A stretch of DNA of 64,000 nt from Hyphomicrobiales bacterium. GTDB taxonomy: Bacteria; Pseudomonadota; Alphaproteobacteria; Rhizobiales; Rhizobiaceae. Position numbers and translations under genes: made by a program. The notes below the pieces were generated by a model. That model had not been told where the DNA came from, made no database searches, and was given only the letters and a program-made list of their open reading frames with translations. Positions within the stretch are counted from its first letter, which is position 1, and every line of letters begins with the position of its first letter. Below, one piece after another: positions 17,938-25,467 of the stretch. The stretch is taken from positions 248,001 through 312,000 of the forward strand of contig UCEU01000001.1 in NCBI GenBank assembly GCA_900471485.1, read 5' to 3'.

Positions 17938-18723
17938 CTACCGTTTCGCGCCCAGGCGTTGCGAAAGCGTCTTCGCGCAGGTGATCACATAGGCGCCCAA
18001 CCGATCCATCGCCTCCACGGTGGCGTGACTGGAGTGCATGCTCAGAGCCAGGCCGCCGACCGCATTCTCGCCGGAAAAGTCGAACACCGGCGCGCCGAGG
18101 CACACCATTCCCTGGCGAACCTGCTCGTTGTCGATGGAGAAGCCACGCGCCCGGGTCTCCTGAAGCTCCCGCTCCAGAGCCTCAAGCGAGGCCACGGAAT
18201 TCGACGTCAGCGCGGCGGGCAATCCGTCCGGGTAGAGGCTGAGCGCCATATCGCGAGGCATCGTGCTGATGATCGCCTTGCCCGTCGCAGTGAAGGCAGC
18301 CGGAAGCCGCATGCCGTTGCGGAACGTTATGCCAAGCGGGTCTTCGCCGTGGCGCGACGCGATATAGACCACTTCGTTGCCGTCGAGAATCGTGAGCGTT
18401 GCCGTCTCGTTCTTCAGGCCGGGCACGTCGTCCCATAGGCGAACGAACTCTGCCACCATGTCCGATTTGCCGATGAAGGCGTTCGCCCAAAGCATCACGT
18501 GGCCACCGATCCCGAACCCCTGGCCCTTGCGTTCGAGCATACCCAATTCAATCAATGTGCCGCAAAGCCCGTGCACGGTGCTTTTGGCCAGCCCCAATTC
18601 TCGCGCGATGTTGCTGACGGTTGCGGTCTCCCCGCTTTCGGCGACGAGGTCGAGAATACGAGCTGCGCGCTCGACAGCGGGGGCTGTGCTCCTTGTTTCA
18701 CGTGCTTTGCTGGTGTCACCCAT
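17938..18723 (-). CDS. IclR-family transcriptional regulator
   Basis: Predicted 261-aa regulator. The N-terminal winged helix-turn-helix has TVSNIARELGLAKSTVHG (about residues 33-50). The C-terminal effector domain (about 80-255) has the GMRLPAAFTATGKA segment characteristic of IclR proteins. Start ATG 18723 is preferred. The frame continues to 18786, but that would place coding sequence over AT-rich palindromes that look like operators. It is divergent from the aldehyde dehydrogenase gene at 18862 and convergent with the SDR at 17164, so it probably controls one or both and itself. Confidence 0.9.
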   Translation of the reverse strand: MGDTSKARETRSTAPAVERAARILDLVAESGETATVSNIARELGLAKSTVHGLCGTLIELGMLERKGQGFGIGGHVMLWANAFIGKSDMVAEFVRLWDDVPGLKNETATLTILDGNEVVYIASRHGEDPLGITFRNGMRLPAAFTATGKAIISTMPRDMALSLYPDGLPAALTSNSVASLEALERELQETRARGFSIDNEQVRQGMVCLGAPVFDFSGENAVGGLALSMHSSHATVEAMDRLGAYVITCAKTLSQRLGAKR

Positions 18724-18773
18724 CTGATCGAGCTTTCTCTTGCGCTTCTTCGATGAGGATTGTACAACATATC

Positions 18774-18796
18774 GAACATTGTTCAATAGAATGAAC
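18774..18796. promoter_or_regulatory. Candidate IclR operator, overlapping palindromes
   Basis: GAACATTGTTC (18774-18784) is a perfect five-base inverted repeat around one base. It overlaps GTTCAATAGAATGAAC (18781-18796), whose GTTC and GAAC ends form a second dyad. They lie in the 138-bp divergent region between the IclR regulator and the aldehyde dehydrogenase, in an AT-rich stretch where promoters would be expected. Function is inferred from position and symmetry. Confidence 0.45.
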
Positions 18797-18817
18797 GATT
18801 AAGAAATTTCCTTAAGC

Positions 18818-18841
18818 CATGAGCGCATGGATGCGTTCATG
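18818..18841. repeat. Inverted repeat upstream of the aldehyde dehydrogenase
   Basis: Two 11-base arms (CATGAGCGCAT and ATGCGTTCATG) flank a GG centre and pair with one mismatch. The right arm ends 20 bp before the ATG at 18862, so it could be an operator or an mRNA leader hairpin. It is distinct from the palindromes at 18774-18796. Confidence 0.45.
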
Positions 18842-18861
18842 AGTGTGAAAGCGAGGACATC

Positions 18862-20319
18862 ATGCTGGAATCGATCAAGGCGGCCGGCTGGCTGAGAGAG
18901 CAGAACATCGTCGGCGGCAAATGGATCGCGGCGGATAGTGGTGACACGATCGAGGTCAACAATCCGGCGACCAACGAGATCATCGGAACCATCCCGAAGT
19001 CCGGCAAGGCCGAGACCCGGCGCGCGATCGAGGCCGCCAGCGCGGCATTCCCATCCTGGTCGGGGCAAACCGCTGCCGAGCGCGCGGCCCTGCTGATGGA
19101 AATGGTGCGGCTCATTCGCGAAAATGCCGATGCGCTTGCGCAGATGTTGACCCTAGAGCAGGGCAAATCGCTTGCCGAGGCCAAGGGCGAGGTAATGATC
19201 AGCGCGGCCTATGTGCAGTGGTTCGCGGAAGAGGCCCGGCGGATCAACGGCGAGGTTGTGCCGTCGCCGTGGAAGGATCGCCGTATTCTCGTCGTCCGCG
19301 AGCCGGTCGGCGTGGTGGGTGCGATCACGCCGTGGAACTTCCCGTTCTCGATGATCGCCCGCAAGCTCGGCGCCGCACTGGCCGCCGGCTGCACGATCGT
19401 GGTCAAGCCCGCCGAGTTCACGCCCTATTGCGGGATCGTCTGGGGCTTGCTGGCCGAGAAGGCTGGCATTCCGGCCGGCGTGGTCAACGTCGTCACCGGC
19501 GCATCGGCGGAAATCGGCGCGGAACTCACATCCAACCCCATCGTTCGCAAGATAACCTTCACCGGCTCGACCCGCGTCGGCAAGCTGCTCTACGAACAGT
19601 CGGCCGGCACGATGAAACGGCTGTCGATGGAGCTCGGCGGCAACGCGCCGTTCATCGTCTTCGACGATGCCGATCTAGACCGCGCGGTCGATGGCGCGAT
19701 TGCCGCCAAATACCGCAATTCCGGCCAGACCTGCGTCTGCACCAACCGTTTCTATATCCAGGATGGGATCTACGACGCCTTCGCCGAGAAGTTCGCGGCC
19801 AGGGTCAAGGCGCTCAAGGTTGGAAACGGCTTCGACAAGGGAACCGAGCAGGGGCCGCTCATCAACGAGGCTGCCGTGAAGAAGGTGGAAGAGCATGTGG
19901 CCGATGCGCTCGCCAAGGGCGGCAAGGTGCTTGCCGGCGCCAAGCGTCATGCACTCGGCGCGACCTTCTATGAGCCGACCGTCATCGCAGATGCGACCTC
20001 CGATATGGTCGTGGCGCGCGAGGAGACATTCGGTCCGCTCGCTGCTCTCTTTCGTGTCAAGGAGGAGAGCGAAGCCATCGCTGCGGCCAACGCGACCGAG
20101 TTCGGGCTCGCCGCCTATCTCTACACCCGCGATCTCGCCCGTACGTTCCGGGTGTCGTCGGCGCTGGAATACGGCATGGTCGGCATCAACGAGGGCATCA
20201 TCACCTCCGAGGTGGCGCCATTCGGCGGTGTCAAGGATAGCGGCATGGGACGCGAAGGCTCGGTCCACGGGCTCGATGACTACCTCAACATGAAGTACCT
20301 CAGCATCGGCGGCCTGTAG
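18862..20319 (+). CDS. gabD: NAD(P)-dependent succinate-semialdehyde dehydrogenase-like aldehyde dehydrogenase
   Basis: Predicted 485-aa aldehyde dehydrogenase of the GabD branch, oxidising succinate semialdehyde (or a related semialdehyde) to the acid. The catalytic cysteine is C291 in GQTCVC and the general base E257 in MELGGNAP. ITPWNFP and FTGSTxVGK mark the cofactor site. The C-terminal PFGGVKDSGMGREG is typical of GabD. Start ATG 18862 has GAGG upstream at a good distance. It is divergent from the IclR gene and ends at a strong convergent hairpin. No aminotransferase (gabT) is adjacent, so the source of the semialdehyde is open. Confidence 0.9.
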   Translation: MLESIKAAGWLREQNIVGGKWIAADSGDTIEVNNPATNEIIGTIPKSGKAETRRAIEAASAAFPSWSGQTAAERAALLMEMVRLIRENADALAQMLTLEQGKSLAEAKGEVMISAAYVQWFAEEARRINGEVVPSPWKDRRILVVREPVGVVGAITPWNFPFSMIARKLGAALAAGCTIVVKPAEFTPYCGIVWGLLAEKAGIPAGVVNVVTGASAEIGAELTSNPIVRKITFTGSTRVGKLLYEQSAGTMKRLSMELGGNAPFIVFDDADLDRAVDGAIAAKYRNSGQTCVCTNRFYIQDGIYDAFAEKFAARVKALKVGNGFDKGTEQGPLINEAAVKKVEEHVADALAKGGKVLAGAKRHALGATFYEPTVIADATSDMVVAREETFGPLAALFRVKEESEAIAAANATEFGLAAYLYTRDLARTFRVSSALEYGMVGINEGIITSEVAPFGGVKDSGMGREGSVHGLDDYLNMKYLSIGGL

Positions 20320-20330
20320 GCCGTCTTGCC

Positions 20331-20360
20331 CCACGCATCCTGAGAGCTCAGGATGCGTGG
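20331..20360. terminator. Perfect 13-bp hairpin between convergent genes
   Basis: Arms CCACGCATCCTGA and TCAGGATGCGTGG pair perfectly around a GAGC loop. It sits in the 48-bp gap between the aldehyde dehydrogenase (plus) and the SDR/SEC-C gene (minus), so a bidirectional terminator is the likely role. No T tract follows on either strand. Confidence 0.65.
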
Positions 20361-20367
20361 CTTGCCG

Positions 20368-21255
20368 TCATGTCGGGACAGAGCTGCCGGCAGTCGGCTT
20401 GCGGCCCTGGCGGGCACCGCAGCATTCCCTGTATTTCAGGCCGGAACCGCAGGGGCAAGCATCGCTGCTCCTCCGCTGCAAACGGCCGATCAGCGGCAGC
20501 AGCAAAGCCGAGGGAACGAGCCTGGCCGTGATTGACGCCAGTTTCGCCGAGAGGCCGGGGATCACCAGTCGCTTGCCGGCCTTGAAGCCGCGCCATGTGT
20601 GCTCCGCCACATAGTCCGCATCGGCCTTTGGCAGGCTCTTGAACAGCCACGAACGGCCGGCGCCAGATTTCTCCAGGAATTCCGTTGCGACGGGGCCGGG
20701 CGCCACGCAGGTCACGGTTACGCCAGTACCACGCAACTCCTGATGCAGCGCCTCCGAAAAGGTGCGCACGAAGCCCTTGCTCGCATAATAGAGCGCCATG
20801 CCCGGGCCGGGCGTGAAGCTCGCGATCGAGCCGAGATTGATCACGCCGCCTTGCTTGCGCGCCACCATGTCGGGCAGAAAGTGAAGCGTGAGTTCTGTAA
20901 GGGCATGGATATTGACGTCGACCATCCCAAGCTGCTCCCCGATGGGAAGCGCGGTCGCGGCACCGCGCAGGCCGTAGCCGGCGCTGTTGACGAGTATGTC
21001 GCAGAAGAGACCGTTCGCGCCTAGAAAGTCTTTGAGCGGCGGGATAATCTCCCCAGCCGTGAGATCGAGCGCCAGTGTCAATGGCTCCCCGCCGGCTTGT
21101 CGGACATCGTTCGCGGCTGCCGCCAGGGCGTCGCCGGAACGTCCGACCAGCACGACCGCCCCACCGTCCCGCGCTGCGACCTTGGCGATCGCCCGGCCGA
21201 TGCCGCGCGATCCGCCGAGGACGACGATGGCCGGCCTTGACTGGTCCGCGCTCAT
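20368..21255 (-). CDS. SDR oxidoreductase with C-terminal SEC-C zinc motif
   Basis: Predicted 295-aa protein. Residues 1-250 form a classical short-chain dehydrogenase: GGSRGIG near residue 14, NSAGYG, and the catalytic YYASK. The tail (about 262-295) contains a complete SEC-C zinc-binding motif, C267 and C269 in CPCGSG and C278-C279, like those at the end of SecA and of various enzymes, where it binds zinc and can contact ribosomes or partners. An SDR with this tail is uncommon in my knowledge. The start overlaps the upstream stop as ATGA (21255/21252), so it belongs to the three-gene operon with the E2-like and ICMT-like genes. The substrate is unknown; the SDR resembles DltE/YbbO-type enzymes acting on lipids or retinol-like compounds. 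Confidence 0.85.
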   Translation of the reverse strand: MSADQSRPAIVVLGGSRGIGRAIAKVAARDGGAVVLVGRSGDALAAAANDVRQAGGEPLTLALDLTAGEIIPPLKDFLGANGLFCDILVNSAGYGLRGAATALPIGEQLGMVDVNIHALTELTLHFLPDMVARKQGGVINLGSIASFTPGPGMALYYASKGFVRTFSEALHQELRGTGVTVTCVAPGPVATEFLEKSGAGRSWLFKSLPKADADYVAEHTWRGFKAGKRLVIPGLSAKLASITARLVPSALLLPLIGRLQRRSSDACPCGSGLKYRECCGARQGRKPTAGSSVPT

Positions 21256-22037
21256 GATGCCTCTCCAGAGATTGCCGCAGCGGAAGGAGCTTCGGTTTCC
21301 GCAAGCCGGCGCACTTCCTGGGTTACCTCGCCGTTCAAGATGGCCTCGAACCGCTCCAGCGCCCTTGCCACATTGGCGCCGTCCATGACCCTGTGGTCGT
21401 AGTGGATCCTGACGGTAGCGAAGCCGTCCTCGTCGATCGGGCCGTAGTTGAAGATCGTCGTCAGGGGGGTGAGCGGATTAAGCGATTCCGCGCCAAGCCC
21501 GGAATAGACGGAGAGCTGGAAGGTGCCGAAGTAGCGACCCCGCTTGCGGCCGATGTTCAACCCCAGCCACATGATGATCCAGCGGAGCAAACCCGGTGCG
21601 CGCGCGATTTTCAGCGCCCGCCGAAATTCCTTGATCTCGAGCACCGGTCGCGTTCTTGCGGCCAGCATCAAGGCGCCGATCTCGGAGATCGTACGACGTT
21701 CGGGAGACTTGATGGTGCTGAGCAGAACGGCGCGCTCGCCCTCGTATTCCCGCTCATGTGCGACGGATGCGACGCTTTCGGCATATTCGTAGAGGTGAGG
21801 TCGTGGGAATTTCACATAGGCGCGACGCAGGTCGGCGGTCTCACGCGAGAGCAGGGCGTAGCCTTTCAGGAACAGCACGGTCCACGACGGTTTGGCGACC
21901 ATCGCTTGTCTCGCGGCGAGCAGAGGCGCCAGGTTCATCCGGCGCTGCACGGTGACCCTCGGCACCTTGATGGAGAACCGCATCAGATCCCCGACGAGAC
22001 GGCGGGGCGCCGAAAGCTTTATGGCTCGGCCTCGCAT
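21252..22037 (-). CDS. 2-oxoacid dehydrogenase acyltransferase-like protein without lipoyl domain
   Basis: Predicted 261-aa protein. Near the C-terminus (about residues 215-225) it has YDHRVMDG, the active-site signature of the E2 acyltransferase catalytic fold (chloramphenicol acetyltransferase-like), followed by helix-forming sequence as in E2 proteins. There is no lipoyl domain and no peripheral subunit-binding domain, so it is not a functional E2 of a dehydrogenase complex. A stand-alone acyltransferase is inferred. It lies nine bases after the methyltransferase stop and overlaps the SDR start. The N-terminal 60 residues are basic. Confidence 0.7.
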   Translation of the reverse strand: MRGRAIKLSAPRRLVGDLMRFSIKVPRVTVQRRMNLAPLLAARQAMVAKPSWTVLFLKGYALLSRETADLRRAYVKFPRPHLYEYAESVASVAHEREYEGERAVLLSTIKSPERRTISEIGALMLAARTRPVLEIKEFRRALKIARAPGLLRWIIMWLGLNIGRKRGRYFGTFQLSVYSGLGAESLNPLTPLTTIFNYGPIDEDGFATVRIHYDHRVMDGANVARALERFEAILNGEVTQEVRRLAETEAPSAAAISGEAS

Positions 22038-22046
22038 CGTTCACCT

Positions 22047-22634
22047 CTAGTAGAGATAAGGGATCAGTCGCTTGGTCTTCTGCATGTAGTCGCCGTATTC
22101 CGCGCCGAAAATCTCCAGCATCATACGCTCTTCCTTGTCGACGCGCAGGAAGAACAGGATCGCGAAGCCCAACAGCCCGGCAAGGCCGGCAAACCAGTTC
22201 GGGATCAGGAAGGCCTGGCCGATGCCCATCAGCATGAAGGATGTGTACATGGGATGGCGGACGAAGGCGTAGGGACCACCCGAGATCAGCTTGTGCTTTT
22301 CGCGAATCTCCAGCGTGATAGACCAGTTGCGGCCGAGCTCCTTGTGGGTGCGCCGAAATACCCACATCGCGGAGAAGAACACGATGGCGCCGACGATGAC
22401 GGCCCAGACATGGGAAGGGTGATCAAGACCTCGCGGGATGCGCGTCGCCACGTAAAATCCGGGAATGACCGCAAGTCCGACAAGCGCCGAGGCAAGCCCC
22501 ACGGCCTCGCTGCCCGAGCGCCTGCTGCTGACCACACGCACGCGTTTGGCACGACGCTCGAACGGAAAGCGAATGACGTACCACGCGATAATACCAAGAA
22601 CCCAGATGCTCTCCCCAGCCGCAGCTACCGACAT
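22047..22634 (-). CDS. ICMT/PEMT-family membrane methyltransferase
   Basis: Predicted 195-aa integral membrane protein with about four to five hydrophobic segments. The C-terminal half has the conserved block of isoprenylcysteine carboxyl methyltransferase and phospholipid methyltransferase relatives: GPYAFVRHPMYTSF (about residues 120-133), then an ExxMxxxFGxEYxxY stretch and a terminal TKRLIPYLY. Bacterial members are mostly uncharacterised and are thought to methylate small or lipid substrates using SAM. ATG 22634 is chosen over a TTG two codons earlier. It is the first gene of the operon with the acyltransferase-like and SDR/SEC-C genes. Confidence 0.8.
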   Translation of the reverse strand: MSVAAAGESIWVLGIIAWYVIRFPFERRAKRVRVVSSRRSGSEAVGLASALVGLAVIPGFYVATRIPRGLDHPSHVWAVIVGAIVFFSAMWVFRRTHKELGRNWSITLEIREKHKLISGGPYAFVRHPMYTSFMLMGIGQAFLIPNWFAGLAGLLGFAILFFLRVDKEERMMLEIFGAEYGDYMQKTKRLIPYLY

Positions 22635-22668
22635 GCTCAATTCAGGTCACCGGTGCCTTTCCGTATTC

Positions 22669-22684
22669 GATCACCAAGGTGATC
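22669..22684. repeat. Perfect 16-bp palindrome
   Basis: GATCACCAAGGTGATC is fully symmetrical. It lies 8 bp after the lipoprotein stop (22692, minus strand) and 35 bp ahead of the ICMT-like start. It could be an operator of the three-gene operon or a short hairpin ending the lipoprotein transcript; no T tract is present. Confidence 0.4.
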
Positions 22685-22691
22685 AACCTCC

Positions 22692-23282
22692 CTAACCGCC
22701 ATTCATCTCCCGAAGCTTGGTGATGAATTGCTGTGGCCGCAGCCATATCCCCGGTGCCTTATAGCCCATGGAGCGAGCGATGTCCGCGACAAAAGCATTG
22801 CAGTTGTAGACGGATGCCTGCCAGAACTTCGACTTCGCCTTGAGCTGCCTGATATAGGCGACCGTCTTGTTGTATTCCGCCTCTGTGAGCATCACGCGCC
22901 AGCTGGCGGAACGGTACTGTTCTTCAAGGTCGCCATCGCTTGCACCGGTTTCGGCCGGCACCGGAATGAAGTGGCCGATGACATAGGGTGCGGCATCTAG
23001 CGAGGCCGGCGCTAGGCCCGCCACCTCTTGCGTGGCGGCGCCCCCGGATTTGTTCAGGCGGCCGAAGATCACGTAGGAATGGCCGTAGGTCAGCGCATAG
23101 CGCGATCTGAACTCGATATAATATCGGTTTTCGGCTTTCTTCGTACTGGTGTAGGCGGGCAGGGCGCTGCCTGCATAATTGGAGACGAAACGGGGCTGTG
23201 GTGCCTTGTCTTCCGATTGACATCCTGCGGTCGCGAGTGCGAGCAGAATGGCGATTGATAGCCGACCTGTCATGCGCTGCAT
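22692..23282 (-). CDS. Lipoprotein with possible permuted papain-like (NlpC/P60-related) domain
   Basis: Predicted 196-aa lipoprotein. The signal peptide ends in the lipobox LATAGC with C21 as the acylated residue. ATG 23282 is chosen over the longest frame to 23381 because the signal peptide then stands at the N-terminus; ATG 23273 is also possible. In the mature part, a histidine in TYGHSYVIFG (H68) precedes a cysteine in YNCNAFVADIA (C161). This order (His before Cys) and the NCNxFxxDIA helix are reminiscent of circularly permuted NlpC/P60-like or DUF4105-type domains. Enzyme activity is a guess. It is followed on the minus strand by the ICMT-like operon 58 bp on. Confidence 0.75.
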   Translation of the reverse strand: MQRMTGRLSIAILLALATAGCQSEDKAPQPRFVSNYAGSALPAYTSTKKAENRYYIEFRSRYALTYGHSYVIFGRLNKSGGAATQEVAGLAPASLDAAPYVIGHFIPVPAETGASDGDLEEQYRSASWRVMLTEAEYNKTVAYIRQLKAKSKFWQASVYNCNAFVADIARSMGYKAPGIWLRPQQFITKLREMNGG

Positions 23283-23393
23283 CCTAAGCTCTTTCTCCCG
23301 AGCTTCAGGGAACACGGAACGTGACGACGGCCCTTGGCATTCACCGGCGGTGAGACCAGCCGCGAGCCGGTCCGGCTCCAACTGAGAATCGCT

Positions 23394-23423
23394 AAGGAAG
23401 GGCCGCGAGGCCCTTCCTTTTTT
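23394..23423 (+). terminator. Intrinsic terminator-like hairpin
   Basis: A perfect 11-bp stem (AAGGAAGGGCC and GGCCCTTCCTT, loop GCGA) runs into a T tract on the plus strand (23418-23423). On the minus strand the A-rich and T-rich stem ends also give a weak bidirectional terminator. Its natural user is the small lipoprotein gene at 23439-23570, whose transcript enters from the minus strand, since no plus-strand gene lies just upstream. Confidence 0.65.
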
Positions 23424-23438
23424 GGTGAAGGTCAGTGC

Positions 23439-23570
23439 TTACTTATAAACGGGGGCCGGTTCCGCAGCGACTGGCGGCGGCGCCTTACCTTTGCCCTTGC
23501 CGATCGAGCCGCAAGCGCTCAAGCTCACCGCGGAAACCAGGGCAACAATCACGATTAGAATTCTGCTCAT
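23439..23570 (-). CDS. Small lipoprotein, 43 aa
   Basis: A 43-codon frame starts at ATG 23570 with AAGGAG about ten bases ahead and stops at TAA 23439. The product begins with a basic residue and a hydrophobic stretch (ILIVIVALVSAVSL), then the lipobox LSAC with C20 as acylation site. A short hydrophilic tail rich in Gly, Lys, Pro and Ala follows (KGKGKAPPPVAAEP). A promoter-like element lies 50 bp upstream and a terminator-like hairpin follows. Small lipoproteins of this shape are common in rhizobia but have no known function. Confidence 0.78.
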   Translation of the reverse strand: MSRILIVIVALVSAVSLSACGSIGKGKGKAPPPVAAEPAPVYK

Positions 23571-23621
23571 CAGTAGTCCTCTCCTTAAGCACGGAATAGA
23601 TTATCGAAGGCAACGATTCCA

Positions 23622-23650
23622 CTTATACCGACAAAGCTCGTATATTCCAA
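23622..23650 (-). promoter_or_regulatory. Sigma70-type promoter for the small lipoprotein
   Basis: On the minus strand TTGGAA (23650-23645), a 17-bp spacer and TATAAG (23627-23622) match the -35 and -10 consensus at four and five of six bases. The predicted start of transcription would be about 45 bases before ATG 23570. The region is AT-rich compared with its surroundings. Confidence 0.55.
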
Positions 23651-23753
23651 GAGCTTAAAATATTGCTTGCTTAATTGCTGGGCGTTCCCGAGCAGCGAGG
23701 CACCACCGCCGCGCGCAAAACTGTCTCGATTTGGGTCTAGGCCTGGTTGCGGC

Positions 23754-24350
23754 CTATATGACGAGCACCCGCGTGCCGACGGGCGTGCGGCGGTAGAGAT
23801 CCACGATGTCGTCATTGGTCAGGCGCACGCATCCGTTCGACACCGCCTGGCCGATCAGCCACGGCTCGTTGGTTCCGTGCAGCCGGAACATCGTGTCCTT
23901 TCCGCCGCTATAGAGATAGAGCGCGGCCGCGCCGAGCGGGTTATTGGGGCCGCCGGGCACGCCGCCGGCATACTGGGCGAGACGCGGCTTGCGTTCGATC
24001 ATGCTTGCGGTCGGTGTCCATGCCGGCCATTCGGCCTTGCGACCGATCGTGGCCATTCCCTTGTAGGTAAGCCCTTCCTCGCCAACGGCAACGCCATACC
24101 GGGTCGCCCATCCGTCCCCCTCGACGACGTAGAGAAACCGTTCCGACGTGTTGACGACGATCGTTCCGGCCGGCTCGCTACCGTCATAACGGACACGCCG
24201 GCGCCGATAGCGCGAGCTTACGCCGGGAGTGGAAGAGAAGGGATAATAGAAAGGTTCGGTCAATTGACGCATGGTCGACGTACAACCGGACGTCATGAGA
24301 GCAGCGGCGCCCAGCACAAGCGCTCGGCGCGTCATATTGGAATTGTCCAT
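23754..24350 (-). CDS. L,D-transpeptidase lipoprotein (YkuD/ErfK family)
   Basis: Predicted 198-aa periplasmic enzyme that cross-links peptidoglycan (3-3 links) or attaches proteins to it. The N-terminus has a short signal with lipobox MTSGC (C23). The YkuD domain occupies about residues 60-198, and the catalytic motif HGTNEPWLIGQ...SNGCVRL has H158 and nucleophile C174. The GGPNNPLG segment before it is typical. ATG 24350 has AGCAGG upstream; ATG five codons on is an alternative. Rhizobiales rely heavily on such enzymes for polar growth and outer-membrane attachment. Confidence 0.93.
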   Translation of the reverse strand: MDNSNMTRRALVLGAAALMTSGCTSTMRQLTEPFYYPFSSTPGVSSRYRRRRVRYDGSEPAGTIVVNTSERFLYVVEGDGWATRYGVAVGEEGLTYKGMATIGRKAEWPAWTPTASMIERKPRLAQYAGGVPGGPNNPLGAAALYLYSGGKDTMFRLHGTNEPWLIGQAVSNGCVRLTNDDIVDLYRRTPVGTRVLVI

Positions 24351-24693
24351 GTTTACCTGCTGTCTATGATTGTGCCCTTATATTTCGATTCTCTTTAGCA
24401 CTGCGTGCGGTTTCGGCCAAGTCTTGCCGAGAAGAGTGGTTGACGAAGGCGGAAGAACCAAGGCTTTGGCCCGGCCGGATAGGCATGTCCGAAGACGGCC
24501 CAAGAAGAGTAGAATGAAAGGATATGCCGTTGAAATGAGACGGAATGCTGCATCTGATTCAACGAGAAGCATTATCTGACAATACTTGGTCTCCGGGAGC
24601 TAAAGTGTTGTTGAAACTCGAAAGTGCTGAAACACCTTGCGGTAAGCGTCTGTCTCTGCTCGACTATGTAACAGCATGCAGGGAGGTGAGACC
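24351..24693. promoter_or_regulatory. Divergent intergenic region, L,D-transpeptidase / SDR
   Basis: About 340 bp. No coding frame here looks real. A TATAAG sequence near 24382 (minus strand) may be a -10 for the transpeptidase gene. The right end holds the strong GGAGGTGAG Shine-Dalgarno (about 24682-24690) of the SDR gene. Confidence 0.35.
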
Positions 24694-25449
24694 ATGGAGC
24701 TAGGCTTCGAAGGTAAAGTCGCGGTTGTGACCGGCGGCGGTTCGGGGATCGGGGCTGCAATATCTCGCAGGCTTGCGGAGGAGCGTGCGGAGGTGATTGT
24801 CGCGGATATAGATCTGGCCAGGGCGCAAGGCGTTGTTGACGGCATTCGCGATGCCGGCGCGAAAGCCCGCGCATTCGCAGTCGATGTGACCAAGCCCGAA
24901 GCCGTGCAGGAAATGATTGCCTATGCCGTTCGCGAATGCGGGCACCTGCATATGGCGGTGAACAATGCCGGTGCGCACTGTGCCCGCACGGCCACCGCCG
25001 ACTGCGCGCTCGATGTCTGGCAGAAGACGATCGACGTGAACCTCAACGGGATCTTCTACTGCATGAAATACCAGATCCCGGCGATGCTGGAGAGCGGCGG
25101 TGGCGCCATCGTCAACATGTCTTCGGTACTCGGGTCCGTCGCGCTGCCTTTCACCTCGGCCTACACCGCCGCCAAGCACGGCGTTCTCGGGTTGACCAAG
25201 GTTGCGGCAATCGAATATGCGCGGCTCGGCGTGCGGATCAACGCCGTCGGCCCCGGCTGGATCGAGACCCCGATGCTCTCGGAACACGCCGACGCGGCGA
25301 ATTCCCGGCGCATGGCGGCTCTGCAGCCGATGGGCCGCCGCGGCCAACCGGAGGAAGTCGCGGCGCTGGTCTGCTTTCTGCTTTCGGAGCAGGCGAGCTT
25401 CATAACCGGCAGCTACTATCCGGTGGACGGTGCGTACACCGCCCACTAG
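24694..25449 (+). CDS. SDR oxidoreductase
   Basis: Predicted 251-aa classical short-chain dehydrogenase. The start at ATG 24694 is fixed by GGAGGTGAG just upstream; an ATG six codons earlier lies before that signal. The NAD(P) motif TGGGSGIG is at about residues 13-20, NNAG near 90, the catalytic Y157 and K161 are in YTAAK, and GPGWIETPM follows. An acidic residue after the second strand (VADID) suggests preference for NAD. The substrate is not evident. It converges with the FMN monooxygenase gene 18 bp on and is probably a single-gene unit. Confidence 0.9.
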   Translation: MELGFEGKVAVVTGGGSGIGAAISRRLAEERAEVIVADIDLARAQGVVDGIRDAGAKARAFAVDVTKPEAVQEMIAYAVRECGHLHMAVNNAGAHCARTATADCALDVWQKTIDVNLNGIFYCMKYQIPAMLESGGGAIVNMSSVLGSVALPFTSAYTAAKHGVLGLTKVAAIEYARLGVRINAVGPGWIETPMLSEHADAANSRRMAALQPMGRRGQPEEVAALVCFLLSEQASFITGSYYPVDGAYTAH

Positions 25450-25467
25450 CGGACGTAGCCGGAATTC

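Noticed and set aside
18724..18786. Longer IclR N-terminus starting at 18786
   Set aside because: It would add a basic, low-complexity stretch over palindromes and AT-rich promoter-like DNA. ATG 18723 gives a normal IclR length.
23585..23815. 76-codon minus-strand frame between the L,D-transpeptidase and the small lipoprotein
   Set aside because: It overlaps the transpeptidase 3' end and the promoter of the small lipoprotein, and has no family features or good ribosome-binding site.
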